Shown one piece after another: positions 34,140 to 43,944 of a stretch of DNA of 64,000 bases; position 1 is the stretch's first letter, and each line of letters begins with the position of its first letter. Both the position numbers and the translations under genes were made by a program. The notes beneath the pieces are model-generated. The model searched no databases and was not told the DNA's origin. It was given only the letters and a program-made list of their open reading frames with translations. The DNA is from Pseudomonas sp. MUP55 (GTDB lineage: Bacteria; Pseudomonadota; Gammaproteobacteria; Pseudomonadales; Pseudomonadaceae), in assembly GCF_034043515.1 (NCBI RefSeq), contig NZ_CP138214.1:248001-312000 (forward strand), written 5' to 3'.

Positions 34140-34298
34140 CGGAACAACTCTCTCTGGGCGCGCCGCAGGATGCAACAGCGGTCACTACAAGGGGTCACCA
34201 TGATGGCGAAGTGTTCTTTGAGAGAGGGGAATTGCGGTGAAGTTCCGTGAACGGGGTCGATTGGCGGCGCCCGGAAAATGACGTCAGAAAGCCAGTGT

Positions 34299-34320
34299 GC
34301 GGGAGGGCGCGCCCTCCCGC
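34299..34320. terminator. Perfect 22-bp palindrome downstream of desA
   Basis: GCGGGAGGGCG and CGCCCTCCCGC form a perfect inverted repeat 8 bases after the desA stop codon; on the minus strand a CTTTCT tract follows at a distance. Confidence 0.5.
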
Positions 34321-34327
34321 AGTCGCG

Positions 34328-35512
34328 TCAGACCGCTGCGGGGCGCAGTGAATAGGTCTTCAGTTGGTGCGCAAAATCGCGCAGGGATTGGATACCGCTG
34401 GCCTCGGCTTCGTGTACCCATTCCTTGATCGCCGCCAGCATGTCGTGGCCGTTGGAGCTGGTCTTGAGCCAGATCTGCTGCAGCGCCAGGCGCTTCTCGT
34501 AGATCACGCTCAACGCTTGGCTGTGTTCCAGCATGCTCTGGATGCGCACATGGTGGCGATCGTTCAGCAGGCTGGTTTCCCGCGAGAGCAGGCGCTTGGC
34601 GCGGTGGAACTGGTGGCGCACCGAGTGATCGACCTTCTCCAGCTCCTGCTTGACCAGCGGGCCGATCACCAATTTGCGGTACTGGGCCATGATCTGGAAG
34701 CGGTTGTTGAGGATCGCCATGGCGGTGTCCATGTCCAGGTGGCCCTTGCCTTCAACGCGGTGGGCGATGGGCGCAACGCGTTGCACCTTGGCCAGGCGCA
34801 GGAAGCTGAACACCTTGATCCATGCCCAGCCCAGGTCGAATTCCCATTTTTTCACGGACAACTTTGCCGAGTTGGGGTAGGTGTGGTGGTTGTTGTGCAG
34901 CTCTTCGCCACCCACGATGATGCCCCAGGGCACCAGGTTGGTCGCCGCGTCGCGGCATTCGAAGTTGCGATAACCCACGGCATGACCCAGGCCGTTGATC
35001 ACGCCGGCGGCCCAGAACGGAATCCACATCATCTGGATCGCCCAGATGGTGATGCCGATGGTGCCGAACAGCAGTACGTCGATCACCCCCATGATCGCCA
35101 CGCCCAGCAGCGGGTAGGGCGTGTAGAGGTTGCGTTCGATCCAGTCGTCCGGGCAGTTCTTGCCGTAGATGCGCAGGGTCTCGGGGTTTTCCGCCTCGGC
35201 GCGGTACAGCTCGGCGCCTTTGCGCAGCACCGTGGACAGGCCTTTGATCACCGGGCTGTGCGGGTCATCGACGGTTTCGCATTTGGCATGGTGCTTACGG
35301 TGGATGGCGGTCCACTCGCGGGTGTTCTGCGCCGTGGTCAACCACAGCCAGAAGCGGAAGAAGTGTTTCAGGCCGGCATTGAGCTCGAGCGAGCGATGGG
35401 CTGAATAACGGTGCAGATAGACCGTGACCCCAATAATGGTCACGTGGGTCATCAACAGCGTGACTGCCACCAGTTGCCAGGCTGACAGGTCAAGAAAACC
35501 GTTGTACCACAT
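34328..35512 (-). CDS. desA: Membrane fatty-acid (phospholipid) desaturase DesA
   Basis: 394 residues from the ATG at 35512. Three histidine boxes are present: HRYSAH, HRKHH and HNNHH, with four hydrophobic segments, as in delta-9 desaturases that use a di-iron centre and O2. Divergent to a PAS-GGDEF-EAL gene and followed in the neighbourhood by oscA-sbp-cysTWA, the same order as I recall for PA0286-PA0280, which identifies it as desA rather than desB. It unsaturates membrane phospholipid acyl chains. Confidence 0.9.
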   Translation of the reverse strand: MWYNGFLDLSAWQLVAVTLLMTHVTIIGVTVYLHRYSAHRSLELNAGLKHFFRFWLWLTTAQNTREWTAIHRKHHAKCETVDDPHSPVIKGLSTVLRKGAELYRAEAENPETLRIYGKNCPDDWIERNLYTPYPLLGVAIMGVIDVLLFGTIGITIWAIQMMWIPFWAAGVINGLGHAVGYRNFECRDAATNLVPWGIIVGGEELHNNHHTYPNSAKLSVKKWEFDLGWAWIKVFSFLRLAKVQRVAPIAHRVEGKGHLDMDTAMAILNNRFQIMAQYRKLVIGPLVKQELEKVDHSVRHQFHRAKRLLSRETSLLNDRHHVRIQSMLEHSQALSVIYEKRLALQQIWLKTSSNGHDMLAAIKEWVHEAEASGIQSLRDFAHQLKTYSLRPAAV

Positions 35513-35677
35513 AGGCTGTATGGCCCTCAGATAAAGTAAAGAACAGCTCACGCATTATCACTAAGCCTACAGAGAAAACCAGCCGCCCTTTCAGATAGAA
35601 GTGACTGGATGTTTCTTATTCTATAATCCTCAGCCTTCGTAGGGCGATTCTGTTTTTTGGTAAGGATTACTGACCAT

Positions 35678-37591
35678 ATGCTGTTTTCATACCGTGGAGC
35701 CCTACGTGCGGGGCTGGTATACCTGCTGATTTCCATTCTGTGGCTCCAGCTTAGCCGTCAACTATTAATCAACTTTATCGATGAACCCCAGGCCCTGGCG
35801 CATTGGCTGCAACTGCGCGGCTACGCCTGGGCAGGCCTGAGCGCGCTGGCGATTTACCTGATGGGCGTGGGTTTTGCCCGCGCCCACCGGCTGCAACAAC
35901 CCCTCAAGGAAAACCGTGAACGCCTGCAACAGGCCGCCGCGGTCTTTGATTGCACCCGCGAAGGCGTGCTGGTCACCGACGCCCGGGGCCTGATCGTGCA
36001 CGTTAACCGCGCATTCATCGAGATCACCGGTTACCGGCGCGAAGACGTCATGGGCGAGCCGCCCAGCCTGTTCAAGTCGGGGCGCCATTCGTCGAATTTT
36101 TATCAACAGATGTTCCAGACCCTCGAACGCAGCGGCGAATGGAGCGGCGAAATCTGGAATCGGCGCAAAAGCGGCGAAATCTACCCTCAGTGGCAAACCA
36201 TCCGTGTCATTCGTGATGACCAGGGCGACATCAGCCACTATGTGGCGGTGTTCTCGGACATCAGCGCCATCAAGGACTCCGAACACGAGCTGGCGCATCT
36301 TGCCCACCACGACCCGCTGACCGACCTGCCCAACCGCCTGCTGTTCACCGACCGCGCCGAGCAGGCGCTGGCCTCGGCGCAGGTGCACAAGCGTGGCTGT
36401 GCGCTGCTGCTGATGGACCTGGACCACTTCAAGATCATCAATGACAGCCTGGGCCACAACGTGGGTGATCAACTGCTCAAACTGGTGGCCGATCGTCTCA
36501 AGGGGCTGTTCGGGCCTGGGGTGACCCTGGCGCGCCTGGGCGGCGACGAGTTCGCTGTATTGGCGGAAAGTTGTCCACAGGTGATGCAGGCTGCAGCCCT
36601 GGCGCAGCGCATGCTCGAAGCCATGAAGGAGCCGTTCATTTTTGACGGCAATCAGCTGTTCATCAGCGCGAGCATCGGCATCAGCCTGTTTCCCAGCGAT
36701 GCGCTGAGCGCCGAGCAATTGTTGCGCAACGCTGATTCGGCCTTGTTCAAGGCCAAGAGCGCGGGGCGTGAAGGCTACGCCTTGTATACCGAGGAACTGA
36801 CGGCGCACGCGCAGAACCGGGTGGAAATCGCCAACGAATTGCGCCGCGCCCTCGACCAGCAGGAGCTGCGCGTCTATTACCAGCCGGTGCACGACCTGCA
36901 GGACAGCCGCCTGGTGGGCGTCGAGGCGCTGGTGCGCTGGCAGCATCCGGAGCGCGGCCTGGTGCCGCCGGGTGAATTTATCCCCATCGCCGAGCGCACC
37001 GGCTTGATCGCCGACATCGATGCCTGGGTGATGGACCAGGCCTGCCGCCAGATGTGCCAATGGTTGGCGGACGGCGCGCCGTTGGAATTTATCGCGATCA
37101 ACGTCTCCAGCCGGCTGTTTGCCCGGCGTGAACTCTACGAACAAGTCGGGCAGGTGCTGCACGACACAGGCCTGGACCCGGCCTTCCTTGAGCTGGAAGT
37201 CACCGAAAGCGCAGTGATGGACGACCCGGAAGTGGCCCTCGAACAATTGCACCGCCTGCGCGAGCTGGGCCTGCGCCTGGCCATCGACGACTTCGGCACC
37301 GGCTATTCCTCACTGTTGCGCCTCAAACGCCTGCCGGTGCAGAAACTCAAGATCGATCAGGGCTTCGTCGCCGGCTTGCCATGGGATGAAGATGACGCCG
37401 CCATCGTGCGCGTGGTCATCGCCCTGGCCAAAAGCATGGGCATGCAGGTGCACGCCGAAGGGATCGAGCAGGTGGAGCAGGCGCGCTTCCTGCTGGACCA
37501 GGAGTGCGACATGGGCCAGGGGTATTGGTTTGGCAAGCCGATGCCGGCGGACGCTATCGACTGGCACCGAGCACCCCCCATCCAAGTTTGA
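35678..37591 (+). CDS. pipA: Membrane PAS-GGDEF-EAL cyclic-di-GMP protein (PipA-like)
   Basis: 637 residues from the ATG at 35678. Two N-terminal membrane segments (AGLVYLLISILWLQL; LSALAIYLMGVGF), a PAS/PAC domain (HVNRAFIEITGYRREDVMGE), GGDEF with an intact LGGDEF core, and EAL with GVEALVRW plus DDFGTGYSS and QGYWFGKPM. The EAL residues look complete, so phosphodiesterase activity is likely. Gene position equals PA0285 (named PipA), divergent from desA; symbol by synteny. Confidence 0.88.
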   Translation: MLFSYRGALRAGLVYLLISILWLQLSRQLLINFIDEPQALAHWLQLRGYAWAGLSALAIYLMGVGFARAHRLQQPLKENRERLQQAAAVFDCTREGVLVTDARGLIVHVNRAFIEITGYRREDVMGEPPSLFKSGRHSSNFYQQMFQTLERSGEWSGEIWNRRKSGEIYPQWQTIRVIRDDQGDISHYVAVFSDISAIKDSEHELAHLAHHDPLTDLPNRLLFTDRAEQALASAQVHKRGCALLLMDLDHFKIINDSLGHNVGDQLLKLVADRLKGLFGPGVTLARLGGDEFAVLAESCPQVMQAAALAQRMLEAMKEPFIFDGNQLFISASIGISLFPSDALSAEQLLRNADSALFKAKSAGREGYALYTEELTAHAQNRVEIANELRRALDQQELRVYYQPVHDLQDSRLVGVEALVRWQHPERGLVPPGEFIPIAERTGLIADIDAWVMDQACRQMCQWLADGAPLEFIAINVSSRLFARRELYEQVGQVLHDTGLDPAFLELEVTESAVMDDPEVALEQLHRLRELGLRLAIDDFGTGYSSLLRLKRLPVQKLKIDQGFVAGLPWDEDDAAIVRVVIALAKSMGMQVHAEGIEQVEQARFLLDQECDMGQGYWFGKPMPADAIDWHRAPPIQV

Positions 37592-37602
37592 AATGCGATC
37601 AA

Positions 37603-37694
37603 GTGTGGGAGGGGGCTTGCCCCCGATAGCGGTGCATCAGGTTAGATAAGCTTTGCCTGACCCAAAGCCATCGGGGGCAAGCCCCCTCCCACAT
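37603..37694. repeat. REPIN 4 of the GTGGGAGGGGGCTTGCCCCC family
   Basis: Full inverted pair, GATAGC and GCCATC ends inward, just after the GGDEF-EAL gene. Confidence 0.93.
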
Positions 37695-37786
37695 TGGAAT
37701 TGCATCAGGCCTGAATTCACGGGTTGAGCACAAAAACCACGCGCAACCCCACGTCCCATCAGAAAATTCTTTCTGGTTATATAAAC

Positions 37787-37811
37787 ATTCTTAAATAGTA
37801 TTTTTAAGAAT
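37787..37811. promoter_or_regulatory. Palindrome upstream of oscA, candidate CysB-type or promoter element
   Basis: ATTCTTAAA and TTTAAGAAT are perfect 9-base arms around TAGTATT, in an AT-rich patch 80 bases before the oscA start. Sulfur-starvation genes of pseudomonads are CysB-controlled, so this is a plausible operator; the binding protein is inferred. Confidence 0.5.
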
Positions 37812-37891
37812 ATCCGCGCTTATCTACTATCGCCCTCACGCCGCAAGCAGTGCCGCCACTGCCAGGCACTATTCATTTCAGGAGCGAGACC

Positions 37892-38074
37892 ATGAGCGCA
37901 TCTCTACGTAGCGTCGACGGCCAGGACGAAGCAGCCATTTTGCGTGAGATCCAGAGCGCCTTGCGCGATCTGCGGTTTGGCGCGGTGGAAATCACTGTGC
38001 ACAACGCTCAAGTGGTACAGATCGAACGCAAGGAAAAATTCCGTCTGCAGAACCCGGGTAACAAACCGAACTGA
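37892..38074 (+). CDS. oscA: Sulfur-starvation response protein OscA (DUF2292)
   Basis: 60 residues from the ATG at 37892 (AGGAGCGAG upstream). AILREIQSALRDLRFGAVEI and TVHNAQVVQIERKEKFRL are the DUF2292/OscA pattern. Small cytosolic protein needed for growth under organosulfur conditions in P. corrugata. It stands directly ahead of sbp, as in other pseudomonads, and probably shares its promoter. Confidence 0.9.
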   Translation: MSASLRSVDGQDEAAILREIQSALRDLRFGAVEITVHNAQVVQIERKEKFRLQNPGNKPN

Positions 38075-38138
38075 GCAGGAACGGCGATAGACCCGCAATT
38101 ATAAGAAAAGCCAACACCTAAGAATTTCAGGAGCTTCT

Positions 38139-39149
38139 ATGTCGTCGATTCGCCGTTATGCCTTGGCCGCATTGGCCAGTGCCGTGTTTGCCGGTTCCGC
38201 CGTTGCCAAGGACTACGAGTTGCTCAACGTCTCGTACGACCCGACCCGTGAGCTGTACCAGGACTACAACGCTGAGTTCACCAGCTTTTGGAAACAGTCC
38301 CACCCGGGCGACAACGTCAAGATCCAGCAATCCCACGGTGGTTCGGGCAAGCAGGGCCGCGCCGTGATCGACGGCCTGCGTGCCGACGTGGTGACCCTGG
38401 CCCTGGCCGGTGACATCGACGAAATCGCCAAGCTGGGCAAGACCCTGCCGGAAAACTGGCAAACCCGCCTGCCGGACGCCAGCACTCCGTACACCTCGAC
38501 CATCGTGTTCCTGGTGCGCAAGGGCAACCCCAAAGGCATCAAGGACTGGGGCGACCTGATCAAGAAAGACGTTTCGGTGATCACGCCGAATCCGAAAACC
38601 TCCGGCGGTGCGCGCTGGAACTTCCTCGCCGCCTGGGCCTACGGCCTGAAGACCGGCGGCAGCGAAGCCAAGGCCCAGGAATACGTCAAGGAGCTGTTCA
38701 AGCACGTGCCGATTCTCGACACCGGCGCGCGCGGCTCCACCATCACCTTCGTCAACAATGGTCAGGGCGATGTGCTGCTGGCCTGGGAAAACGAAGCGTT
38801 CCTGGCGCTCAAGGAAGACGGCGGCGCCGACAAGTTCGACATCGTCGTGCCGTCCCTGTCGATCCTCGCGGAGCCGCCGGTGGCCGTGGTGGACAAGAAC
38901 GCCGAGAAAAAGGGCAATACCGAGATCGCCACCGAATACCTCAAGCACCTGTACAGCCCGGCTGGCCAGGAGATTGCGGCGAAAAACTTCTACCGCCCAC
39001 GCGATGAGAAAGTCGCCGCCAAATACGCCCAGCAGTTCCCTAAACTGGACCTGGTGACTATCGACAAAGACTTCGGCGGCTGGAAAACTGCCCAACCGAA
39101 ATTCTTCAACGACGGTGGCGTGTTCGACCAGATCTACACGGCGCAGTAA
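38139..39149 (+). CDS. sbp: Periplasmic sulfate-binding protein
   Basis: 336 residues with a signal peptide ending at GSAVA. The mature sequence [20 protein letters not shown], then [20 protein letters not shown] and [18 protein letters not shown] are strict hallmarks of Sbp/CysP. It delivers sulfate to CysTWA. A nested REP array (39161-39361) separates it from cysT, which may attenuate read-through so that the binding protein is made in excess. Confidence 0.96.
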   Translation: MSSIRRYALAALASAVFAGSAVAKDYELLNVSYDPTRELYQDYNAEFTSFWKQSHPGDNVKIQQSHGGSGKQGRAVIDGLRADVVTLALAGDIDEIAKLGKTLPENWQTRLPDASTPYTSTIVFLVRKGNPKGIKDWGDLIKKDVSVITPNPKTSGGARWNFLAAWAYGLKTGGSEAKAQEYVKELFKHVPILDTGARGSTITFVNNGQGDVLLAWENEAFLALKEDGGADKFDIVVPSLSILAEPPVAVVDKNAEKKGNTEIATEYLKHLYSPAGQEIAAKNFYRPRDEKVAAKYAQQFPKLDLVTIDKDFGGWKTAQPKFFNDGGVFDQIYTAQ

Positions 39150-39160
39150 GCCAACGTACC

Positions 39161-39361
39161 TGTAGGAGCCCACTTGCTGTGGAGAGGTCCTCACTGTGGC
39201 GAGGGAGCTTGCTCCCGCTGGAGTGCGAAGCGCTCCCAAACAGGTATCCGCGTTGCATTTGATGCATCTCGGTCGCCTGGTTTGGGGCTGCTTCGCAGCC
39301 CAGCGGGAGCAAGCTCCCTCGCCACAGTAGGTGACCTCTCCACTAACAGCGCGCTCCTACA
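39161..39361. repeat. Nested REP elements between sbp and cysT
   Basis: Outer arms TGTAGGAGC..TGGAGAGGTC (39161-39189) and GACCTCTCCA..GCTCCTACA (39333-39361) enclose a second inverted pair, ACTGTGGCGAGGGAGCTTGC (39193-) and CAGCGGGAGCAAGCTCCCTC (39301-39328), plus inner hairpins. It looks like one REP type inserted in another. Confidence 0.85.
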
Positions 39362-39391
39362 GTGGTTTCTACCCTTTAACCAAGGACTCTT

Positions 39392-40210
39392 ATGTCGCGT
39401 CGTATCTCCCCCGTCATACCCGGCTTCGGGCTGACGCTGGGCTACACCGTGGTGTACCTCAGCCTGATCGTACTCATCCCGCTGGCGGCGATGTTCGTAC
39501 ACGCCGCTCAACTCACCTGGGATCAGTTCTGGAACATCATTTCCGCCCCCCGCGTGCTGGCCGCGTTGAAGCTTAGCTTCAGCACCGCCTTGTACGCCGC
39601 GCTGATCAACGGCGTGATCGGCACCCTGCTGGCTTGGGTGCTGGTGCGCTACACCTTTCCCGGACGCAAGATCATCGATGCGATGATCGACCTGCCGTTC
39701 GCCTTGCCCACCGCTGTGGCCGGTATCGCCTTGACCGCGCTGTACGCGCCCAACGGGCTGGTTGGCCAGTTTGCCGCCGACCTGGGCTTCAAGATCGCCT
39801 ACACCCCGCTGGGTATCACGCTGGCGCTGACCTTTGTCACCTTGCCCTTCGTCGTGCGCACGGTGCAGCCGGTGCTGGCCGACATCCCCCGCGAAGTCGA
39901 AGAAGCCGCCGCCTGCCTGGGCGCCAAGCCGCTGCAGGTGTTCCGCCATATTCTCGTGCCGGCGCTGCTGCCCGCCTGGCTGACCGGTTTCGCGCTGGCC
40001 TTCGCCCGTGGCGTGGGTGAGTACGGTTCGGTGATTTTCATCGCCGGCAACATGCCGATGAAAACCGAGATTCTGCCGTTGCTGATCATGGTCAAGCTCG
40101 ACCAGTACGACTACCGCGGCGCCACCTCCATTGGTGTGCTGATGCTGGTGGTTTCCTTTGTCCTGCTGCTGCTGATCAACTTGCTGCAGCGGCGCATCGA
40201 ACGTCCATAA
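39392..40210 (+). CDS. cysT: Sulfate ABC transporter permease CysT
   Basis: 272 residues, six membrane segments, with the inner-membrane permease EAA loop [40 protein letters not shown] is typical for CysT/CysU. It pairs with CysW to form the channel. AAGGA precedes the start; cysW follows after 13 bases. Confidence 0.96.
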   Translation: MSRRISPVIPGFGLTLGYTVVYLSLIVLIPLAAMFVHAAQLTWDQFWNIISAPRVLAALKLSFSTALYAALINGVIGTLLAWVLVRYTFPGRKIIDAMIDLPFALPTAVAGIALTALYAPNGLVGQFAADLGFKIAYTPLGITLALTFVTLPFVVRTVQPVLADIPREVEEAAACLGAKPLQVFRHILVPALLPAWLTGFALAFARGVGEYGSVIFIAGNMPMKTEILPLLIMVKLDQYDYRGATSIGVLMLVVSFVLLLLINLLQRRIERP

Positions 40211-40223
40211 GGAGGCGCGGAAC

Positions 40224-41096
40224 ATGTCCCAATCGTCTATTTCCGCCGCGTCCTCGGCCAACGCCGCTCGGCGTGGCAGTGCCACCTCGCAACGCATCCT
40301 GATCGGCCTTGGCTGGCTGGTGTTCGCGCTGTTTCTGCTGCTGCCGCTGTTGATCGTGGTGTCCCAGGGCTTGAAGAACGGCCTCGGCGCATTCTTCACC
40401 GCGATCCTTGAGCCGGACGCCCTGTCGGCGCTGAAACTCACGGTGATCGCCGTGGTGATTTCGGTGCCGCTCAACCTGGTGTTCGGCGTCAGCGCCGCGT
40501 GGTGCGTGAGCAAGTACTCGTTCCGTGGCAAAAGCATTCTGGTGACGCTGATCGACCTGCCGTTCTCGGTCTCGCCAGTGATCGCGGGCCTTGTGTACGT
40601 GCTGATGTTCGGCGCCCAGGGCTTTTTCGGGCCGTGGTTGCAGGAGCATGACATCCAGATCGTGTTCGCCTTGCCCGGTATCGTGCTGGCGACCATCTTC
40701 GTCACCGTGCCGTTCGTGGCCCGTGAGCTGATCCCGCTGATGCAGGAGCAGGGCACCCAGGAAGAAGAAGCGGCGCGCCTGCTCGGTGCCAATGGCTGGC
40801 AGATGTTCTGGCATGTCACCGTACCGAACATCAAGTGGGGCCTGATCTATGGCGTGGTGCTGTGTACCGCGCGGGCCATGGGCGAGTTCGGCGCGGTGTC
40901 GGTGGTGTCCGGCCATATTCGTGGCGTAACCAACACGCTGCCGCTGCACGTCGAGATTCTCTACAACGAATACAACCACGTCGCCGCCTTCGCGGTGGCC
41001 AGCCTGCTGCTGATCCTGGCGCTCTTCATCCTGCTGCTCAAGCAGTGGAGCGAGAACCGAATCAACCGCCTGCGCAACAGCGCCGGTGAGGAATAA
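40224..41096 (+). CDS. cysW: Sulfate ABC transporter permease CysW
   Basis: 290 residues, six membrane segments after a Ser/Ala-rich N-terminal tail. [20 protein letters not shown] and the EAA loop [20 protein letters not shown] identify CysW. 3 bases separate its stop codon from the cysA start. Confidence 0.96.
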   Translation: MSQSSISAASSANAARRGSATSQRILIGLGWLVFALFLLLPLLIVVSQGLKNGLGAFFTAILEPDALSALKLTVIAVVISVPLNLVFGVSAAWCVSKYSFRGKSILVTLIDLPFSVSPVIAGLVYVLMFGAQGFFGPWLQEHDIQIVFALPGIVLATIFVTVPFVARELIPLMQEQGTQEEEAARLLGANGWQMFWHVTVPNIKWGLIYGVVLCTARAMGEFGAVSVVSGHIRGVTNTLPLHVEILYNEYNHVAAFAVASLLLILALFILLLKQWSENRINRLRNSAGEE

Positions 41097-41099
41097 GTC

Positions 41100-42080
41100 A
41101 TGTCGATCGAAGTCCGTAATGTCAGCAAGAACTTCAACGCCTTCAAGGCCCTGGACAGCATCAACCTGGATATCCAGAGTGGCGAGCTGGTGGCGTTGCT
41201 GGGCCCGTCCGGCTGCGGCAAGACCACCTTGCTGCGCATCATCGCAGGCCTGGAAACCCCGGATGCCGGCAGCATCGTGTTCCACGGCGAAGATGTGTCC
41301 GGCCACGATGTGCGCGATCGCAATGTGGGCTTTGTGTTCCAGCACTATGCGCTGTTCCGCCACATGACCGTGTTCGACAACGTCGCCTTCGGCCTGCGCA
41401 TGAAGCCCAAGAACCAACGCCCCACCGAAAGCCAGATCGCGAGCAAGGTTCACGAACTGCTGAACATGGTGCAACTCGATTGGCTGTCTGATCGCTACCC
41501 GGAGCAACTTTCCGGCGGCCAGCGCCAGCGTATCGCCCTGGCCCGCGCCTTGGCGGTGGAGCCTAAAGTGCTGCTGCTGGACGAACCTTTCGGTGCCCTC
41601 GACGCCAAGGTGCGCAAGGAATTGCGCCGCTGGCTGGCGCGCTTGCACGAGGACATCAACCTGACCTCGGTGTTCGTGACTCACGACCAGGAAGAGGCCA
41701 TGGAAGTCGCTGACCGCATCGTGGTGATGAACAAGGGCGTGATCGAGCAGATCGGCTCACCGGGCGACGTCTACGAAAACCCGGCCAGCGATTTTGTGTA
41801 CCACTTCCTGGGCGACTCGAACCGCCTGCACCTGGGCGAAGACAAACACCTGCTGTTCCGCCCCCATGAAGTGTCGTTGTCGCGGCATGAGCTTGAAGAC
41901 CACCACGCCGCCGAAGTACGGGACATCCGGCCGCTGGGCGCCACCACGCGGGTGACCTTGAAGGTCGAGGGCCAACCCGAGCTGATCGAAGCCGAAGTGG
42001 TAAAAGACCACGACAGCCTCACCGGCCTGGCCCGCGGCGAAACCCTGTTCTTCAAGCCCAAGGTCTGGCAAAAAGCTTAA
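41100..42080 (+). CDS. cysA: Sulfate ABC transporter ATPase CysA
   Basis: 326 residues. Walker [11 protein letters not shown]-loop FVFQHYALF, signature [15 protein letters not shown], Walker [13 protein letters not shown] and H-loop VTHD are intact. The C-terminal TOBE-type part ([14 protein letters not shown]) is characteristic of CysA. It powers CysTW and ends the operon; a REPIN follows. Confidence 0.96.
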   Translation: MSIEVRNVSKNFNAFKALDSINLDIQSGELVALLGPSGCGKTTLLRIIAGLETPDAGSIVFHGEDVSGHDVRDRNVGFVFQHYALFRHMTVFDNVAFGLRMKPKNQRPTESQIASKVHELLNMVQLDWLSDRYPEQLSGGQRQRIALARALAVEPKVLLLDEPFGALDAKVRKELRRWLARLHEDINLTSVFVTHDQEEAMEVADRIVVMNKGVIEQIGSPGDVYENPASDFVYHFLGDSNRLHLGEDKHLLFRPHEVSLSRHELEDHHAAEVRDIRPLGATTRVTLKVEGQPELIEAEVVKDHDSLTGLARGETLFFKPKVWQKA

Positions 42081-42112
42081 GCTCACCCCAGAGCCAAATG
42101 TGAATGGGGCCA

Positions 42113-42204
42113 ATGTGGGAGGGGGCTTGCCCCCGATAGCAGTGGATCAGCCAGAGCATCGGTGACTGACACACCGCTATCGGGGGCAAGCCCCCTCCCA
42201 CATT
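42113..42204. repeat. REPIN 5 of the GTGGGAGGGGGCTTGCCCCC family
   Basis: Full inverted pair with GATAGC / GCTATC ends inward, between cysA and the convergent DUF962 gene. Confidence 0.93.
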
Positions 42205-42220
42205 TAGACCTCACAGGGCT

Positions 42221-42745
42221 TCAGACCGTGGCGTTCTTTTCGCGCACCGCCACCGGCCCCGAGCGCTGTTCGATCTGCTGTTTCAGGTCATGCCGCAACC
42301 CCAGCAGAAACGCCAACTCCGCCACCACAAACAAGGGCCCCACGATCAGCCCCGACACGTCATCCACAAACGCTGGCTTGCGGCCTTCGTAGTAATGCCC
42401 GACAAACTGGATCACCCAGCCCACCACGAACAGGCCCACGCCGCTGCTCAGCCACACCGTTGTGCTTTGCGCCGCAAGCGCATGTCCGGCCCACACCGAC
42501 AACCCCATCAGCAGCGTCATCAACCCACCCAGGGCCAGTTCCAGGCGCAGGTAAAACCACGCCGAAAACAGCGCCAGCAGCACCGCCGGTGATAGCCACA
42601 GCCCACCCACCGACCACTCGGGGCGCGACAGCAGCACGGCGACCGCCACCACGATCAACGGAATGCCGATGAAATGGCTGGCGATATTGCGCGGGTCGCG
42701 GTGGTAGGCGGCGTACTGACTGAGGTGATCGACGAGGCTTTTCAT
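42221..42745 (-). CDS. DUF962 / Mpo1-like membrane protein
   Basis: 174 residues from the ATG at 42745 (AGGAGG upstream). Four membrane segments; SLVDHLSQYAAYHRDPRNIA, SHFIGIPLIVV and VGHYYEGRKPAFVDD are the DUF962 signature with conserved histidines. The yeast relative Mpo1 is an Fe-dependent dioxygenase acting on 2-hydroxy fatty acids; the bacterial role is not settled. Confidence 0.9.
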   Translation of the reverse strand: MKSLVDHLSQYAAYHRDPRNIASHFIGIPLIVVAVAVLLSRPEWSVGGLWLSPAVLLALFSAWFYLRLELALGGLMTLLMGLSVWAGHALAAQSTTVWLSSGVGLFVVGWVIQFVGHYYEGRKPAFVDDVSGLIVGPLFVVAELAFLLGLRHDLKQQIEQRSGPVAVREKNATV

Positions 42746-42828
42746 TTTTGTTCCTCCTGTAGGATGTTTGATCATGCCCTGTCAGTCGGTGCTGAACTGT
42801 CAACTGGGCGACAATCTACGGAGTTCCC

Positions 42829-43515
42829 ATGGACACAGCGAAATGGCACGCGCAGCTAGCCAGCGGCCACTGGTTCCGCCACCTGCCCGCAGACCTGCAG
42901 CGTCGCCTGCTGGCGGCGGCGCGGTTGCGCTCGCTGACGGCGGGGCAGTTGCTGTTCAAACGCGGCGATCCGCCGTGTGGCCTGTATGCGGTGCTGGAGG
43001 GGGCGGTGCGCATCAGCGCGGTGAATGCACAGGGCAAGGAAGCGGTGCTGAGCCTGGTTGAGACGCCTTACTGGTTCGGCGAGATCTGCCTGTTCGACAA
43101 CCTGCCGCGCACCCACGATGCTCTCGTCATGGGGCCTTGCACACTGTTGCAGGTATCGCAGGCGGCGATGCTCGGCATGCTTGAGCAGCAGCCGGCGTAC
43201 TGGCGCGAGGTGGCCCTGTTGATGAGCCATAAACTGCGCCTGTCGCTGATCAATATCGAACAGATGAGCCTGATGCCCGCGTCGGCGCGGCTGGCCCATC
43301 GGCTGCTGATGATCGCTGAGGGTTACGGCGAGGTCGAGCAGGCCCGGCGGGTGTTGCAGCTGCCCCAGGAAGACCTGGCGGCGATGCTGGGCCTGTCGCG
43401 CCAGACCATCAACAGCCTGCTCAAGGCGCTGGAGCAGCAGGGCATTATCGGCCTGAGCTACGGCGCCATTGAGATCCTGGACCTCAATGGCTTGCGGCGG
43501 GCGGCGGGCCTATGA
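42829..43515 (+). CDS. Crp/Fnr-family transcriptional regulator
   Basis: 228 residues. Effector domain with LLFKRGDPPCGLYAVLEGAV and WFGEICLFDNLPRTHDALVM, dimer helix and winged helix (LPQEDLAAMLGLSRQTINSL). No iron-sulfur cysteine set. Divergent from DUF962 and convergent with the hydroxyisourate hydrolase gene, with a 6-base overlap at the 3' ends. Confidence 0.9.
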   Translation: MDTAKWHAQLASGHWFRHLPADLQRRLLAAARLRSLTAGQLLFKRGDPPCGLYAVLEGAVRISAVNAQGKEAVLSLVETPYWFGEICLFDNLPRTHDALVMGPCTLLQVSQAAMLGMLEQQPAYWREVALLMSHKLRLSLINIEQMSLMPASARLAHRLLMIAEGYGEVEQARRVLQLPQEDLAAMLGLSRQTINSLLKALEQQGIIGLSYGAIEILDLNGLRRAAGL

Positions 43516-43920
43516 ACCGCGATAGGTGGAGAAGCCGTAAGGGCTGAGCAGCAGCGGGATGTGGTAATGCTGGTCGGCCTGCTTGACCTGGAAAATCACC
43601 GGCACTTCGGGGAAGAAGGTTTCGCGGTTGGCTTGCTTGTAATAGTCACCGGTCTTGAACACCACGCGGTACTCGCCCGGCTTCATGCTGCGGTCAGCGG
43701 GAAACAGTTCGGCGATGCGCCCCTGCTGGTTGGTGACGCCCTGGGACAGCGACTTCCACTGGTCGCCCACGTGTTCTTCCAGGGTGACGTTGACGCCGGC
43801 GCTCGGCAGGCCGTTTTCCAGGTTTAGCACGTGCACGCTCAGCGGGTTGCCGGCGGCCAGGGCCAGATTGCACAGGCCGCTGAGGCTCAATGCGGCGAGG
43901 GTCATGCTTAGGGTTTTCAT
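43510..43920 (-). CDS. hiuH: Periplasmic 5-hydroxyisourate hydrolase (transthyretin-like)
   Basis: 136 residues from the ATG at 43920 (AAGGA upstream). A signal peptide ends at NLALA. The mature protein has LSVHVLNLENGLPSAGVNV, the HYHIPLLLSPYGFSTYRGS end and the intact C-terminal YRGS tetrapeptide that defines the hydrolase. In E. coli the periplasmic hiuH lies beside hprRS and responds to copper/oxidants; here a truncated HprR-like gene is two genes away. Confidence 0.92.
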   Translation of the reverse strand: MKTLSMTLAALSLSGLCNLALAAGNPLSVHVLNLENGLPSAGVNVTLEEHVGDQWKSLSQGVTNQQGRIAELFPADRSMKPGEYRVVFKTGDYYKQANRETFFPEVPVIFQVKQADQHYHIPLLLSPYGFSTYRGS

Positions 43921-43944
43921 CGAGAAGTCCTTTTTTGACACGGG

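Noticed and set aside
35765..37252. 495-codon minus-strand frame opposite the GGDEF-EAL gene
   Set aside because: The plus strand has intact catalytic motifs; the antisense product is His/Gln/Arg-rich with no recognisable domain.
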